Under the pieces are notes generated by a model. The model did not search any database. It saw only the letters and a list, made by a program, of their open reading frames with translations, and was not told where the DNA came from. A program made the translations under genes and the position numbers. This document shows positions 1 through 5,959 of a stretch of DNA of 5,959 nucleotides, in pieces; position 1 is the stretch's first letter, and every line of letters starts with the position of its first letter. The stretch is from Prolixibacteraceae bacterium. Lineage in GTDB: Bacteria; Bacteroidota; Bacteroidia; Bacteroidales; Prolixibacteraceae. The DNA is taken from NCBI GenBank assembly GCA_016788685.1, contig JAEUSS010000457.1, positions 1 through 5,959 of the forward strand. Reading direction: 5' to 3'.

Positions 1-3000
1 CATCGAGTTTAATTCTGAAATGTATTGTTTTCCCGGAGGAGTGATTTTTTCCTGAAGAGTCTGGAAGATCACGAACATCGCCGGAATAACTAAAATCCCG
101 ATCATTGTTCCGATTAACATGCCACCCACAGCACCAACACCAATCGAGCGGTTTCCGTTGGCACCCACACCTGTGCTAAGCACCAGCGGGATAAGCCCAA
201 AAATAAAGGCAAACGACGTCATCAGAATTGGCCGCAACCGGGCTGTTGCCCCTTCGATGGCAGCCTGAACGATACTCATTCCGCGATGACGGCGCTGTAA
301 GGCAAATTCAACAATCAGGATCGCATTCTTAGCCAGCAACCCGATGAGCATAATCAGCGAGATTTGCAGGTAGATGTTGTTCTGAACTCCCATCATTTTT
401 GCAAAGATGAATGAGCCCGCAATCCCGACAGGCAACGAAAAGATAATAGAAAGCGGCAAAATGAAACTTTCATATTGTGCGGCGAGCAAGAAATAAACAA
501 AGATTACACTTAATGCAAAAATCAGGATCGATTGGTTGCCCGATGCTATTTCTTCGCGGGTTAATCCGGAAAATTCATATCCGTACCCCTGCGGAAGGGT
601 TTCGGCTGCTACCTCCTGAATGGCTTTTATGGCATCGCCCGAGCTGAAGCCGAAGTTAGGCGCTCCGGTAACGGAAATTGCCGTATACATGTTGAACCGG
701 GAGATATTCTCAGGCCCAAAGACCCTGCTTAAAGTAATAAACTCGGTAATTGGAGCCATCTCACCGTTCGAAGTCCGTATAAAAATATTGTTCATATCCT
801 CCGGATTCCCGCGATATTTAGGATCAGCCTGAACCATGATCCGGTATTGTTTTCCGAAACGGTTAAAATCAGAAGCATAAAATCCTCCGACATATCCCTG
901 CATGGCCGCCAGAACCGTATTGACCGAAATACCTGATTGTTTACAACGAGCGGCATTCACGTCAACCTGATATTGCGGAAAATTGGTGTTAAACGATGAC
1001 ATGGCATACTGAATCTCGGGCCGTTGGTTCAGCGCGCCGAGAAACTCACGGGCGTGCTGCTCAAACACTTTGATATCGCCCCCGGTTTTGTCTTCGAGTT
1101 TCAGGTCAAAACCTCCGGAAATACTGAATCCGGGAACCATTGGCGGGGTAAAGATGATGATTTTAGCCCCTTTGATCGGCGCGGTTTTCATATAAAGCTG
1201 CCCTATCACGCTATTGATGTCCTGCCCCTTTCCTTTACGCTCCTCGAATGGTTTCATACTGCATATTAACATTCCGTATGAGCTTCCGCGTCCGCTGATC
1301 AGAGAGTTTCCGACAATGGCAGTCCGTGCTTCCATCTCCGGAATACTGGCAATGATACTGTCAACCTTCTGAACAATTTGTTTGGTCTGCTCCATGGACG
1401 TTGAAGGCGGAAGACTAATGTCGATGAACATTCGCCCGGTGTCTTCTGCCGGTACAAATCCGGTTGGCGTAGTTTTCATCAGAAACCACAATCCTCCTGA
1501 AAAAACCACTATCAGCGAAACTGCGATCCATTTTCTGGCTATAAAAAAGTTGGTTACTCTTTTATAACGGCCGGTCATGGTATCGAAAGTTACATTAAAG
1601 ATGGTATAAAACCTTTGCATAAAACCCTTGCCGTGCAGCTCATTATCACTGTGAGGCTTCAGGAATACGGCACAAAGCGCCGGACTTAGCGTAAGCGCGT
1701 TTATCGCCGAAATAACAATGGCCACCGCCAGGGTGATTCCAAACTGTTTGTAAAAAACACCGGTAGTCCCGGTAATAAAGGTTACAGGAATAAAAACGGC
1801 CGACATAACCAGCGTAATGGAAACAATAGCGGCAGAAATTTCGTCCATGGCCGAAACTGCGGCTTCTTTGGCGTTTTTGGCTCCCTCGTCAAGTTTCGCA
1901 TGAACCGCCTCAACCACCACGATTGCATCGTCAACCACAATACCAATGGCAAGCACCAGCGCAAATAAAGTGAGCAGGTTGATGGTAAAACCGAAAATAT
2001 TCAGGAAAAAGAACGTCCCGATAATAGCCACCGGAACAGAGATGGCAGGAATTAAAGTAGCCCTGAAATTCTGTAAGAACACGAAAACTACAATAAAAAC
2101 CAAAATAAAGGCTTCGAGCAGCGTATGTAAAACCTTGGAAATGGAGCTGTCCAGAAACTCGTTGGCATCAACCAGCATCTTGTATTTGATTCCTGAAGGG
2201 AAAGATTTGGAAGCTTCCTCAAGTACCTTTTTGGCCTCAATAATTACCTCCCGGGCATTTGATCCCGCAGCCTGGAAAACCGCCATGGTAATTCCGGGTT
2301 TCCCCAACGCAGAAGTTGAAACCGAATAATTCAACGCGCCCATCTCCACACGGGCAACGTCTTTTAAACGAAGTATGTTGCCATCCTTGTCAGCCCTGAT
2401 GACAATGTTTTCAAATTCTTCAGGTAAAGTAAATTTCCCTTTGTATTTGATGACGTATTCGAACGACTGCCCGTTCAATTCGCCCAGGCGCCCGGGAGCT
2501 GCTTCGAGGTTTTGCTCACTCAAAGCGGTTGTAACGTCCGAAGGCATCAGCCCGTACGAGGCCATGATATCAGGTCTCAGCCAAATCCGCATGGAATAAT
2601 CTTTGGCTCCAAAAACCATCGCCTCGCCCACTCCGGTTACACGCTGAATCTGAGGCAACAAATTGATTTTGCTGTAGTTCTGTAAAAAAGTCTCGTCATA
2701 TTCATTATCCTCGCTGTATAACGAAAACACCATCAACATGCTGTTCTGGCGTTTGGCTGTGATTACGCCCGCCCGGATAACTTCTGCCGGGAGCAGGCTG
2801 GTGGCGCGGGCTACACGGTTTTGTACGTTTACAGCAGCCATGTCGGCATTTGTTCCCTGTTTAAAGTAAACTTCAATGGAAGCAGACCCATCATTACTGG
2901 CAGTCGAATTCATGTAGGTCATGTTTTCAACCCCGTTGATTTGTTCTTCGAGCGGAATAACCACACTCTTCAATACGGTTTCGGCATTGGCTCCGGTATA

Positions 3001-3144
3001 AGAAGCAGCAACCCGAACGGTGGGAGGTGCAATGTCAGGATATTGTTCAATCGGCAGGCTGATCAGCCCCAGAAGCCCCAGAATGACAATAATGATGGAA
3101 ATGACCGATGATAAGATCGGACGTTCTATAAATTTTCTGAACAT
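1..3144 (-). CDS. RND multidrug efflux permease, AcrB/MexB-like (HAE1 family), 3' end cut by window edge
   Basis: Inner-membrane, proton-driven exporter subunit that takes substrates from the periplasm and membrane and passes them to an outer-membrane channel. I translated the frame by hand: it starts at an ATG (3144-3142) and stays open for 1048 codons with no stop or frameshift. AcrB of E. coli is 1049 residues, so only the C-terminal tail and stop are missing. TM1 is about residues 10-28, followed by the typical QYPDIAPP segment (34-41). TM2-TM4 span about 342-413. TM4 carries the proton-relay pair Asp405-Asp406 in GIVVDDAIVVVE. FVPAED (563-568) follows TM7. TM10 carries Lys939 in LLAKNAILIVEF, and RLRPILMTS gives Arg969 and Thr976, so the whole relay of AcrB (D407, D408, K940, R971, T978) is present. 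TM12 is about 1005-1028. The gene starts 11 bases after the adaptor stop, so the two are very probably cotranscribed. The start has no clear Shine-Dalgarno sequence. Substrate unknown. Family assignment is very secure; drug specificity is not. Confidence 0.97.
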   Translation of the reverse strand, partial: MFRKFIERPILSSVISIIIVILGLLGLISLPIEQYPDIAPPTVRVAASYTGANAETVLKSVVIPLEEQINGVENMTYMNSTASNDGSASIEVYFKQGTNADMAAVNVQNRVARATSLLPAEVIRAGVITAKRQNSMLMVFSLYSEDNEYDETFLQNYSKINLLPQIQRVTGVGEAMVFGAKDYSMRIWLRPDIMASYGLMPSDVTTALSEQNLEAAPGRLGELNGQSFEYVIKYKGKFTLPEEFENIVIRADKDGNILRLKDVARVEMGALNYSVSTSALGKPGITMAVFQAAGSNAREVIIEAKKVLEEASKSFPSGIKYKMLVDANEFLDSSISKVLHTLLEAFILVFIVVFVFLQNFRATLIPAISVPVAIIGTFFFLNIFGFTINLLTLFALVLAIGIVVDDAIVVVEAVHAKLDEGAKNAKEAAVSAMDEISAAIVSITLVMSAVFIPVTFITGTTGVFYKQFGITLAVAIVISAINALTLSPALCAVFLKPHSDNELHGKGFMQRFYTIFNVTFDTMTGRYKRVTNFFIARKWIAVSLIVVFSGGLWFLMKTTPTGFVPAEDTGRMFIDISLPPSTSMEQTKQIVQKVDSIIASIPEMEARTAIVGNSLISGRGSSYGMLICSMKPFEERKGKGQDINSVIGQLYMKTAPIKGAKIIIFTPPMVPGFSISGGFDLKLEDKTGGDIKVFEQHAREFLGALNQRPEIQYAMSSFNTNFPQYQVDVNAARCKQSGISVNTVLAAMQGYVGGFYASDFNRFGKQYRIMVQADPKYRGNPEDMNNIFIRTSNGEMAPITEFITLSRVFGPENISRFNMYTAISVTGAPNFGFSSGDAIKAIQEVAAETLPQGYGYEFSGLTREEIASGNQSILIFALSVIFVYFLLAAQYESFILPLSIIFSLPVGIAGSFIFAKMMGVQNNIYLQISLIMLIGLLAKNAILIVEFALQRRHRGMSIVQAAIEGATARLRPILMTSFAFIFGLIPLVLSTGVGANGNRSIGVGAVGGMLIGTMIGILVIPAMFVIFQTLQEKITPPGKQYISELNSM

Positions 3145-3155
3145 AGTTGCTGAAT

Positions 3156-4346
3156 TTAATTTTTAACTGGTGCTGCAGTTGACATGTTTTCAGAAAGGCT
3201 TCCGGCCTCAACCAATTTGGGTTTGATTTCGGTATCGTTACGCAAAGAGGCTATTCCTTCAAACACAATTTGATCTCCGACATTCAGGCCACGGGTCACG
3301 ACATAAGAGCCTTTCAGGTTACCGGACAGCACCTCAATTTCGGCATTGTGCACTTTATTGTCGGCACCAACAAGGTAAACAAAGTGTTTGCCCTGTAATT
3401 CGTAAGTGGTTTTCTGCGGAATAACAATAGCCGAATCAAGGTTTTGCGGAATACGAACCAATCCGCTGGCTCCGCTTCGCAGAATTCCTTCGGCGTTGGG
3501 AAAGCTGGCGCGTACATTAACAGAACCTGTTTGCTGATTAACTAATCCGCTGGCAGTTTCGATGCGGCCAGCCTGCGGGTAAACAGAGTTATCGGCCATA
3601 ACCAGCGATATTTCGGGCAGCCCGGTGAATTTTTCCTGAAGGTTCTTTCCTTCGAGCCCTTTGGTAAGTGCCAGAAATTCCTTTTCGTTAAACGAGAAAT
3701 AGGCATACATTTTTTGCGTGTTCGATACCGTCGTCAATGGTTCGGCTGTTGTGCTGCTGACCAGACTTCCGACCCGATAGGGAAAAGTACCGATTGTTCC
3801 CTCAGCCGGGCTGGTAATTACGGTGTATTGCAGGTTGGCTTTGGCATTCTCGAGGTTGGCCCTGGCCTGCGCCAACTGAGCTTCTTTGGAGGTCAGCACC
3901 GATTCTACAGATTGCAGATCGAATTTGCTGATGATGTTCTTTTCAACCAGCGGCTTGGTTTTCTCCAGATTAATTTTTGCAGAGTTTATTTCAGCTTCGG
4001 CAACTTTTACCTGAGCCTCGGCCGAGCGAACCGTTGCCTGTATATCATTGGCATTCAGGCGGAACAAAACTTGCCCTCTTTTTACGAAGGCACCTTCATC
4101 AACCAAAATTTGCTCAATGTATCCGGTAATTTTCGAACGTATTTCAACCGTTTGCTGTCCCTGCAAGGTCGTAGGGTAGTCTTTAAAAAGTCGGGTCGAT
4201 TGTGCCGCGACGGTAATCACAGGATATTCTTTTACCTGCCCTGCCGCCCCGGCCTGACCGGTTCCCTGTGTTTTTTGTCCGCACGAAAAGGTTATCAGTG
4301 CCATCAAAACGAGTCCAAAGTTTCTGATTTCAATAATTGTTTTCAT
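3156..4346 (-). CDS. RND efflux periplasmic adaptor (membrane fusion protein, AcrA/MexA-like lipoprotein)
   Basis: Periplasmic adaptor that links the RND permease to a TolC-type outer-membrane channel. The 396-residue protein begins with a charged stretch and a hydrophobic segment (about 10-20) ending in TFSC. Cys22 is the likely lipidated residue, which would anchor the protein in a membrane; the lipobox is not a textbook one because -3 is Thr. The first lipoyl half is about 66-98 (SKITGYIEQ, then VDEGAFVKRGQ). An Ala/Glu/Lys-rich helical hairpin spans about 100-172, with the turn near 130-140. The second lipoyl half is about 174-208 (TSPAEGTIG, 179-187). Beta-barrel and membrane-proximal domains follow, with VIPQKTTYELQGKHFVYLV at 308-326 and a GLNVGDQIVFEGIASLRN stretch near 353-370. 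Length and domain order are normal for the family. It lies 21 bases after the marR stop and 11 bases before the permease start. Chosen start: the ATG at 4346-4344, preceded by GAGGA and followed by the signal sequence. Substrate not predictable. Confidence 0.96.
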   Translation of the reverse strand: MKTIIEIRNFGLVLMALITFSCGQKTQGTGQAGAAGQVKEYPVITVAAQSTRLFKDYPTTLQGQQTVEIRSKITGYIEQILVDEGAFVKRGQVLFRLNANDIQATVRSAEAQVKVAEAEINSAKINLEKTKPLVEKNIISKFDLQSVESVLTSKEAQLAQARANLENAKANLQYTVITSPAEGTIGTFPYRVGSLVSSTTAEPLTTVSNTQKMYAYFSFNEKEFLALTKGLEGKNLQEKFTGLPEISLVMADNSVYPQAGRIETASGLVNQQTGSVNVRASFPNAEGILRSGASGLVRIPQNLDSAIVIPQKTTYELQGKHFVYLVGADNKVHNAEIEVLSGNLKGSYVVTRGLNVGDQIVFEGIASLRNDTEIKPKLVEAGSLSENMSTAAPVKN

Positions 4347-4349
4347 ATA

Positions 4350-4354
4350 TCCTC
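4350..4354 (-). promoter_or_regulatory. Shine-Dalgarno-like sequence before the adaptor start
   Basis: The minus strand reads GAGGA, then TAT, then the ATG of the adaptor gene. The match to the anti-Shine-Dalgarno sequence is fair but the spacing is short. The other starts in the window lack a comparable sequence, as is common in Bacteroidota, so its importance for translation is uncertain. It supports the ATG at 4346 as the start. Confidence 0.4.
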
Positions 4355-4367
4355 ATGTATGTGTTTT

Positions 4368-4835
4368 CTATTTTTTATTCATTAAATCGCATCTAAACAA
4401 CTCATCTTCAATCAATCCGTTTTTCTGAATCTTCTCCATTACAGTCCTGAATACTTCAAGTTCTTTTTCTTTAACATCTGTAAGTAACTTTTGGGTCACC
4501 TCATTGGCTATTTTTTTCATCTCGTTAAGAATTTCGTATCCGGCATCAGTAAGTCTCAGATTTTTTTTTCGCTTATCTTCTTTATTTGTAAGTCTTTCAA
4601 CATAGTGTCCTTCCAGCAATCCGTTAATCTGTCTGACAATTATCGACTTATCCTTTTGCATATGTTTGGCCAGGTCCTGTTGAATAACATTATCATTGGC
4701 ACTAAGCAGATGAAGAATAACACATTGTTCAAATGTCAATGCAGCCTGCCGGCTTTTAAGTTCAGCGGCAAACTGGTTTTTATAAACACGAAGGCTTCGC
4801 CCCAGCATATACCCCAACGGTTGATTTGATTCCAT
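4368..4835 (-). CDS. MarR-family transcriptional regulator, probable local regulator of the efflux operon
   Basis: Dimeric winged-helix DNA-binding protein. From the ATG at 4835-4833 it has 155 residues, normal for MarR proteins. The frame can be extended five codons to a TTG at 4850, but that TTG lies only a few bases from the transcription start expected from the promoter at 4858-4889, so the ATG is preferred. Positions here are counted from that ATG. An N-terminal dimerisation helix spans about 8-30. LTFEQCVILHLL (33-44) is the usual helix entering the DNA-binding domain. A helix-turn-helix covers about 50-76, with the recognition helix in KDKSIIVRQINGLLE (61-75). The family wing signature is NKEDKRKKNLRLTDAG (84-99), with Asp87 and Arg89. 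C-terminal dimerisation helices occupy about 100-145. MarR proteins often repress their own operon until a ligand releases them. Its place as first gene, 21 bases before the adaptor, points to that role here. The wing codons contain a run of nine A bases. Ligand unknown. Confidence 0.94.
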   Translation of the reverse strand: MESNQPLGYMLGRSLRVYKNQFAAELKSRQAALTFEQCVILHLLSANDNVIQQDLAKHMQKDKSIIVRQINGLLEGHYVERLTNKEDKRKKNLRLTDAGYEILNEMKKIANEVTQKLLTDVKEKELEVFRTVMEKIQKNGLIEDELFRCDLMNKK

Positions 4836-4857
4836 TTCATTTATTTTCAAAGAGAGG

Positions 4858-4889
4858 CAAAATTAATTCAGAATAGTTGACTAATGCAA
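4858..4889 (-). promoter_or_regulatory. Bacteroidota-type promoter of the marR-adaptor-permease operon
   Basis: On the minus strand TAATTTTG (4865-4858) matches the Bacteroidota -7 consensus TAnnTTTG exactly. A TTG (4889-4887) lies 21 bases upstream, as expected for the -33 element. The predicted transcript would start near 4853, leaving a leader of about 17 bases before the ATG at 4835. No similar motif was seen in the short gaps before the adaptor or permease, so this promoter probably serves all three genes. Assigned by motif only. Confidence 0.6.
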
Positions 4890-4890
4890 C
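4876..4890. promoter_or_regulatory. Candidate MarR operator, imperfect inverted repeat
   Basis: The sequence GTTGACTAATGCAAC has 4-base arms GTTG/CAAC around a 7-base centre, with one further matched T/A pair inside. It overlaps the -33 element of the marR promoter, a place where a bound dimer would block RNA polymerase. MarR proteins commonly bind short pseudo-palindromes of about this size. The arms are short, so chance occurrence in A/T-rich DNA cannot be excluded. Confidence 0.4.
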
Positions 4891-4892
4891 CA

Positions 4893-4914
4893 TTTACATT
4901 AAGTAAACATTAAG
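4893..4914. repeat. Small direct and inverted repeats upstream of the marR promoter
   Basis: ACATTAAG occurs twice (4896-4903 and 4907-4914), 11 bases apart start to start, about one helical turn. The same stretch holds the inverted repeat TTTAC-ATTAA-GTAAA (4893-4907). It lies just upstream of the -33 element and beside the GTTG/CAAC repeat. It could be a second regulator-binding site. It is short and A/T-rich, so the call is tentative. Confidence 0.4.
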
Positions 4915-4991
4915 AAGTGAAACATCTTCCGGATACCGGCACACTGCCCATTTGCCTGATATTAGATCAATTGCGGCTGCACACAAAACGA

Positions 4992-5699
4992 TTATTTAAG
5001 ATCAGAGAAAATAATTCCGGTTGAAAATACCAAAAAGTGATTGTTTTTATGGGGATTGCTGCCAATCAATATCCGAAACGGAATCATGAGTTTTGAGGAA
5101 AGTTTTAGTTGCTTGCCAAAAGAAATCCCGGCGTTGACAATCGCCAGCCGATCAGCATAATATCCTTCAAACGGAGTTAATCCCGCAAAAGCTTGAGTTT
5201 CCATCCCCAAAAACGCTATTGAATATTTGAGTTCGATATAGGTCGAATAAAATGGGTTGCCACTCAGTTTATTTTTATCTCCCAGCAAGAAAGTCCCGAT
5301 CATCCATTTCAGCCGACGTTTCTCAACCGAATAATTATCAATGGCAAGTTCGACCGAATGCCGGCTTTTTCCTTCCCGAAGATTCAGGTATCCGTTGCGT
5401 TTTCCGGGAACCGGGTTATAATAATCAAACAAGGTAAGTTTAAATTCATCAAATTGATACGACGGAATGAGGTCGATTTCGGAATAGCTATTATTTGTTG
5501 TCACCGATGCCCAGATATTAAAACTGAAACGTGTTGAAGAAAGTGTGAACGCAGGTTCGATGGCGGGAGCTGTTCCAAGTTTTTGCCCGCGCCAGATGTG
5601 ACGGCTTTGCAGAATAACCTCAGCATCGGAAAACCTGATCTGGCTGAATGCCGACACCGACAGCAAGAAGGCTAATGTTACCAGGCTTAATCGGGGCAT
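4992..5699 (-). CDS. Secreted, probable outer-membrane beta-barrel protein (TorF/Gcw_chp-like), function unknown
   Basis: A 235-residue protein with a clear signal peptide: a short basic start, hydrophobic core at about 4-18, and probable cleavage around Ser19-Gln20. The mature part shows alternating polar/hydrophobic strands rich in aromatic residues and has no internal membrane helix. It ends in a strand (VFSTGIIFSDLK, 224-235), as expected for a small barrel, although the last residue is Lys rather than the usual aromatic. SRHIWRGQ (32-39), PAIEPAF (45-51), FNIWASV (60-66) and SEIDLIPSYQF (73-83) follow the order of conserved segments in TorF/Gcw_chp-type putative porins (xSxYxWRG, PAIQ, WxSN, ExDxYxGY), with substitutions. 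This resemblance is from memory and needs a profile search. The start is the ATG at 5699-5697, supported by the signal peptide. The stop is 156 bases upstream of the marR ATG, which has its own promoter, so a link to the pump is uncertain. Confidence 0.8.
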   Translation of the reverse strand: MPRLSLVTLAFLLSVSAFSQIRFSDAEVILQSRHIWRGQKLGTAPAIEPAFTLSSTRFSFNIWASVTTNNSYSEIDLIPSYQFDEFKLTLFDYYNPVPGKRNGYLNLREGKSRHSVELAIDNYSVEKRRLKWMIGTFLLGDKNKLSGNPFYSTYIELKYSIAFLGMETQAFAGLTPFEGYYADRLAIVNAGISFGKQLKLSSKLMIPFRILIGSNPHKNNHFLVFSTGIIFSDLK

Positions 5700-5715
5700 G
5701 CTCGCTTGTTTTTCT

Positions 5716-5742
5716 CAAAGCTAAACACTTCAGACTTTTCAA
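5716..5742 (-). promoter_or_regulatory. Possible promoter of the outer-membrane protein gene
   Basis: On the minus strand TAGCTTTG (5723-5716) is an exact match to the TAnnTTTG -7 element. The nearest TTG (5742-5740) is only 16 bases upstream, short for the usual 19-21 or so. The start codon at 5699 would follow a leader of about 12 bases. The -7 match is good but the -33 match is weak. Confidence 0.4.
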
Positions 5743-5944
5743 AATACGACTTTTATCAAACTCTGACAGCCAGTTTGGTCAGGAGCAGGAGAAACACAGG
5801 TGACCGATTCACGAAAAAAATATCTGGGCGGATTGTGATGTTTCGGCTTATTCGATTTGGTTTTGCCGCGGTATATGCTGATCCCGGCAGGTTGGTTTCA
5901 TATAAACTAAAAAAAATATAAATTGCTGAAAAATATAACAGCTT
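5743..5944. other. Intergenic region without a supported gene
   Basis: No reading frame here looks protein-like. The one longer plus-strand frame (5706-5921) overlaps the promoter region and has no family features. The right third is A/T-rich (a run of eight A at 5909-5916 in an A/T stretch). Two weak hairpins are visible: GTGA/TCAC at 5800-5812 and TGCCG/CGGCA at 5864-5889. Neither is followed by a T run on either strand that would make a convincing terminator. The region most likely separates the leftward genes from a gene beginning to the right. Confidence 0.4.
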
Positions 5945-5959
5945 ATGAAACAGATTGGA
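5945..5959 (+). CDS. Possible start of a divergent gene, five codons only
   Basis: An ATG at 5945-5947 begins the reading M-K-Q-I-G before the window ends. It follows a long A/T-rich stretch like the leaders of Bacteroidota genes, and a Lys at position 2 is common at real starts. There is no Shine-Dalgarno sequence. The best -7 candidates upstream (TCGATTTG at 5852-5859, TGGTTTTG at 5858-5865) each miss one consensus base. Five codons cannot identify a product, so this is only a marker that a rightward gene may begin here. Confidence 0.25.

Noticed and set aside
1946..2329. Plus-strand frame of 127 codons opposite the permease
   Set aside because: It is antisense to the TM2-TM4 and adjoining coding region of a well-conserved permease, and its composition is explained by the real frame.
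3714..4385. Long plus-strand frame (223 codons) opposite the adaptor gene
   Set aside because: It lies antisense to a clear adaptor gene and its translation is Cys/Arg/Phe-rich without any recognisable domain or signal. It is a shadow of the codon use on the other strand.
4491..4829. Plus-strand frame of 112 codons opposite marR
   Set aside because: It is fully antisense to the winged-helix coding sequence and has no independent features.
4931..4948. CCGG-ATA-CCGG and GGCA-CAC-TGCC small palindromes downstream of the barrel gene, considered as a terminator
   Set aside because: The stems are only four base pairs, and no T run follows on the minus strand. A Rho-independent terminator is not supported.
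5800..5812. GTGA-CCGAT-TCAC inverted repeat followed by A7
   Set aside because: The arms are too short for a terminator on the minus strand (the T run would precede the stem in that direction), and nothing ties it to a regulator.
5864..5889. TGCCG/CGGCA hairpin upstream of the possible start at 5945, considered as a riboswitch or attenuator
   Set aside because: It has five pairs around a 16-base loop with a small internal match. No known riboswitch core was recognised and no terminator stem follows.

Overview
This window looks like a stretch of a Bacteroidota chromosome. The evidence is the style of the encoded proteins (closest in character to Bacteroidota efflux proteins), A/T-rich leaders mostly without Shine-Dalgarno sequences, and TTG / TAnnTTTG promoter elements of the Bacteroidota type. 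The genus cannot be fixed from the sequence alone. Every confident gene lies on the minus strand.

Read in the direction of transcription (right to left), the layout is as follows. (a) 5959-5700 is a non-coding, A/T-rich leader region with a possible divergent start codon at its right edge. (b) 5699-4992 encodes a secreted, probably outer-membrane beta-barrel protein of unknown function that resembles the TorF/Gcw_chp-like group. (c) 4991-4836 is an intergenic gap holding a good Bacteroidota promoter overlapped by a small inverted repeat. (d) 4835-4368 encodes a MarR-family regulator. (e) 4346-3156 encodes a lipoprotein periplasmic adaptor of an RND pump. (f) 3144-1 encodes the inner-membrane RND (AcrB/MexB-like HAE1) permease. 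It is open through all 1048 codons to the window edge, where its last few residues and stop are cut off.

The marR, adaptor and permease genes are separated by only 21 and 11 bases. No promoter-like sequence was seen inside the unit, so they most likely form one operon controlled by the MarR protein binding at its own promoter. The adaptor and permease would form a proton-driven tripartite exporter with a TolC-like outer-membrane channel. That channel is not in the window and may lie just past the left edge. The cargo cannot be read from the sequence.

This is a largely ordinary efflux locus. I found no convincing sign of a new system, mobile element, CRISPR array or RNA gene. The points most worth a second look are the promoter/operator layout upstream of marR, the A9 tract inside the marR wing codons, and the unassigned barrel protein next to the pump operon.
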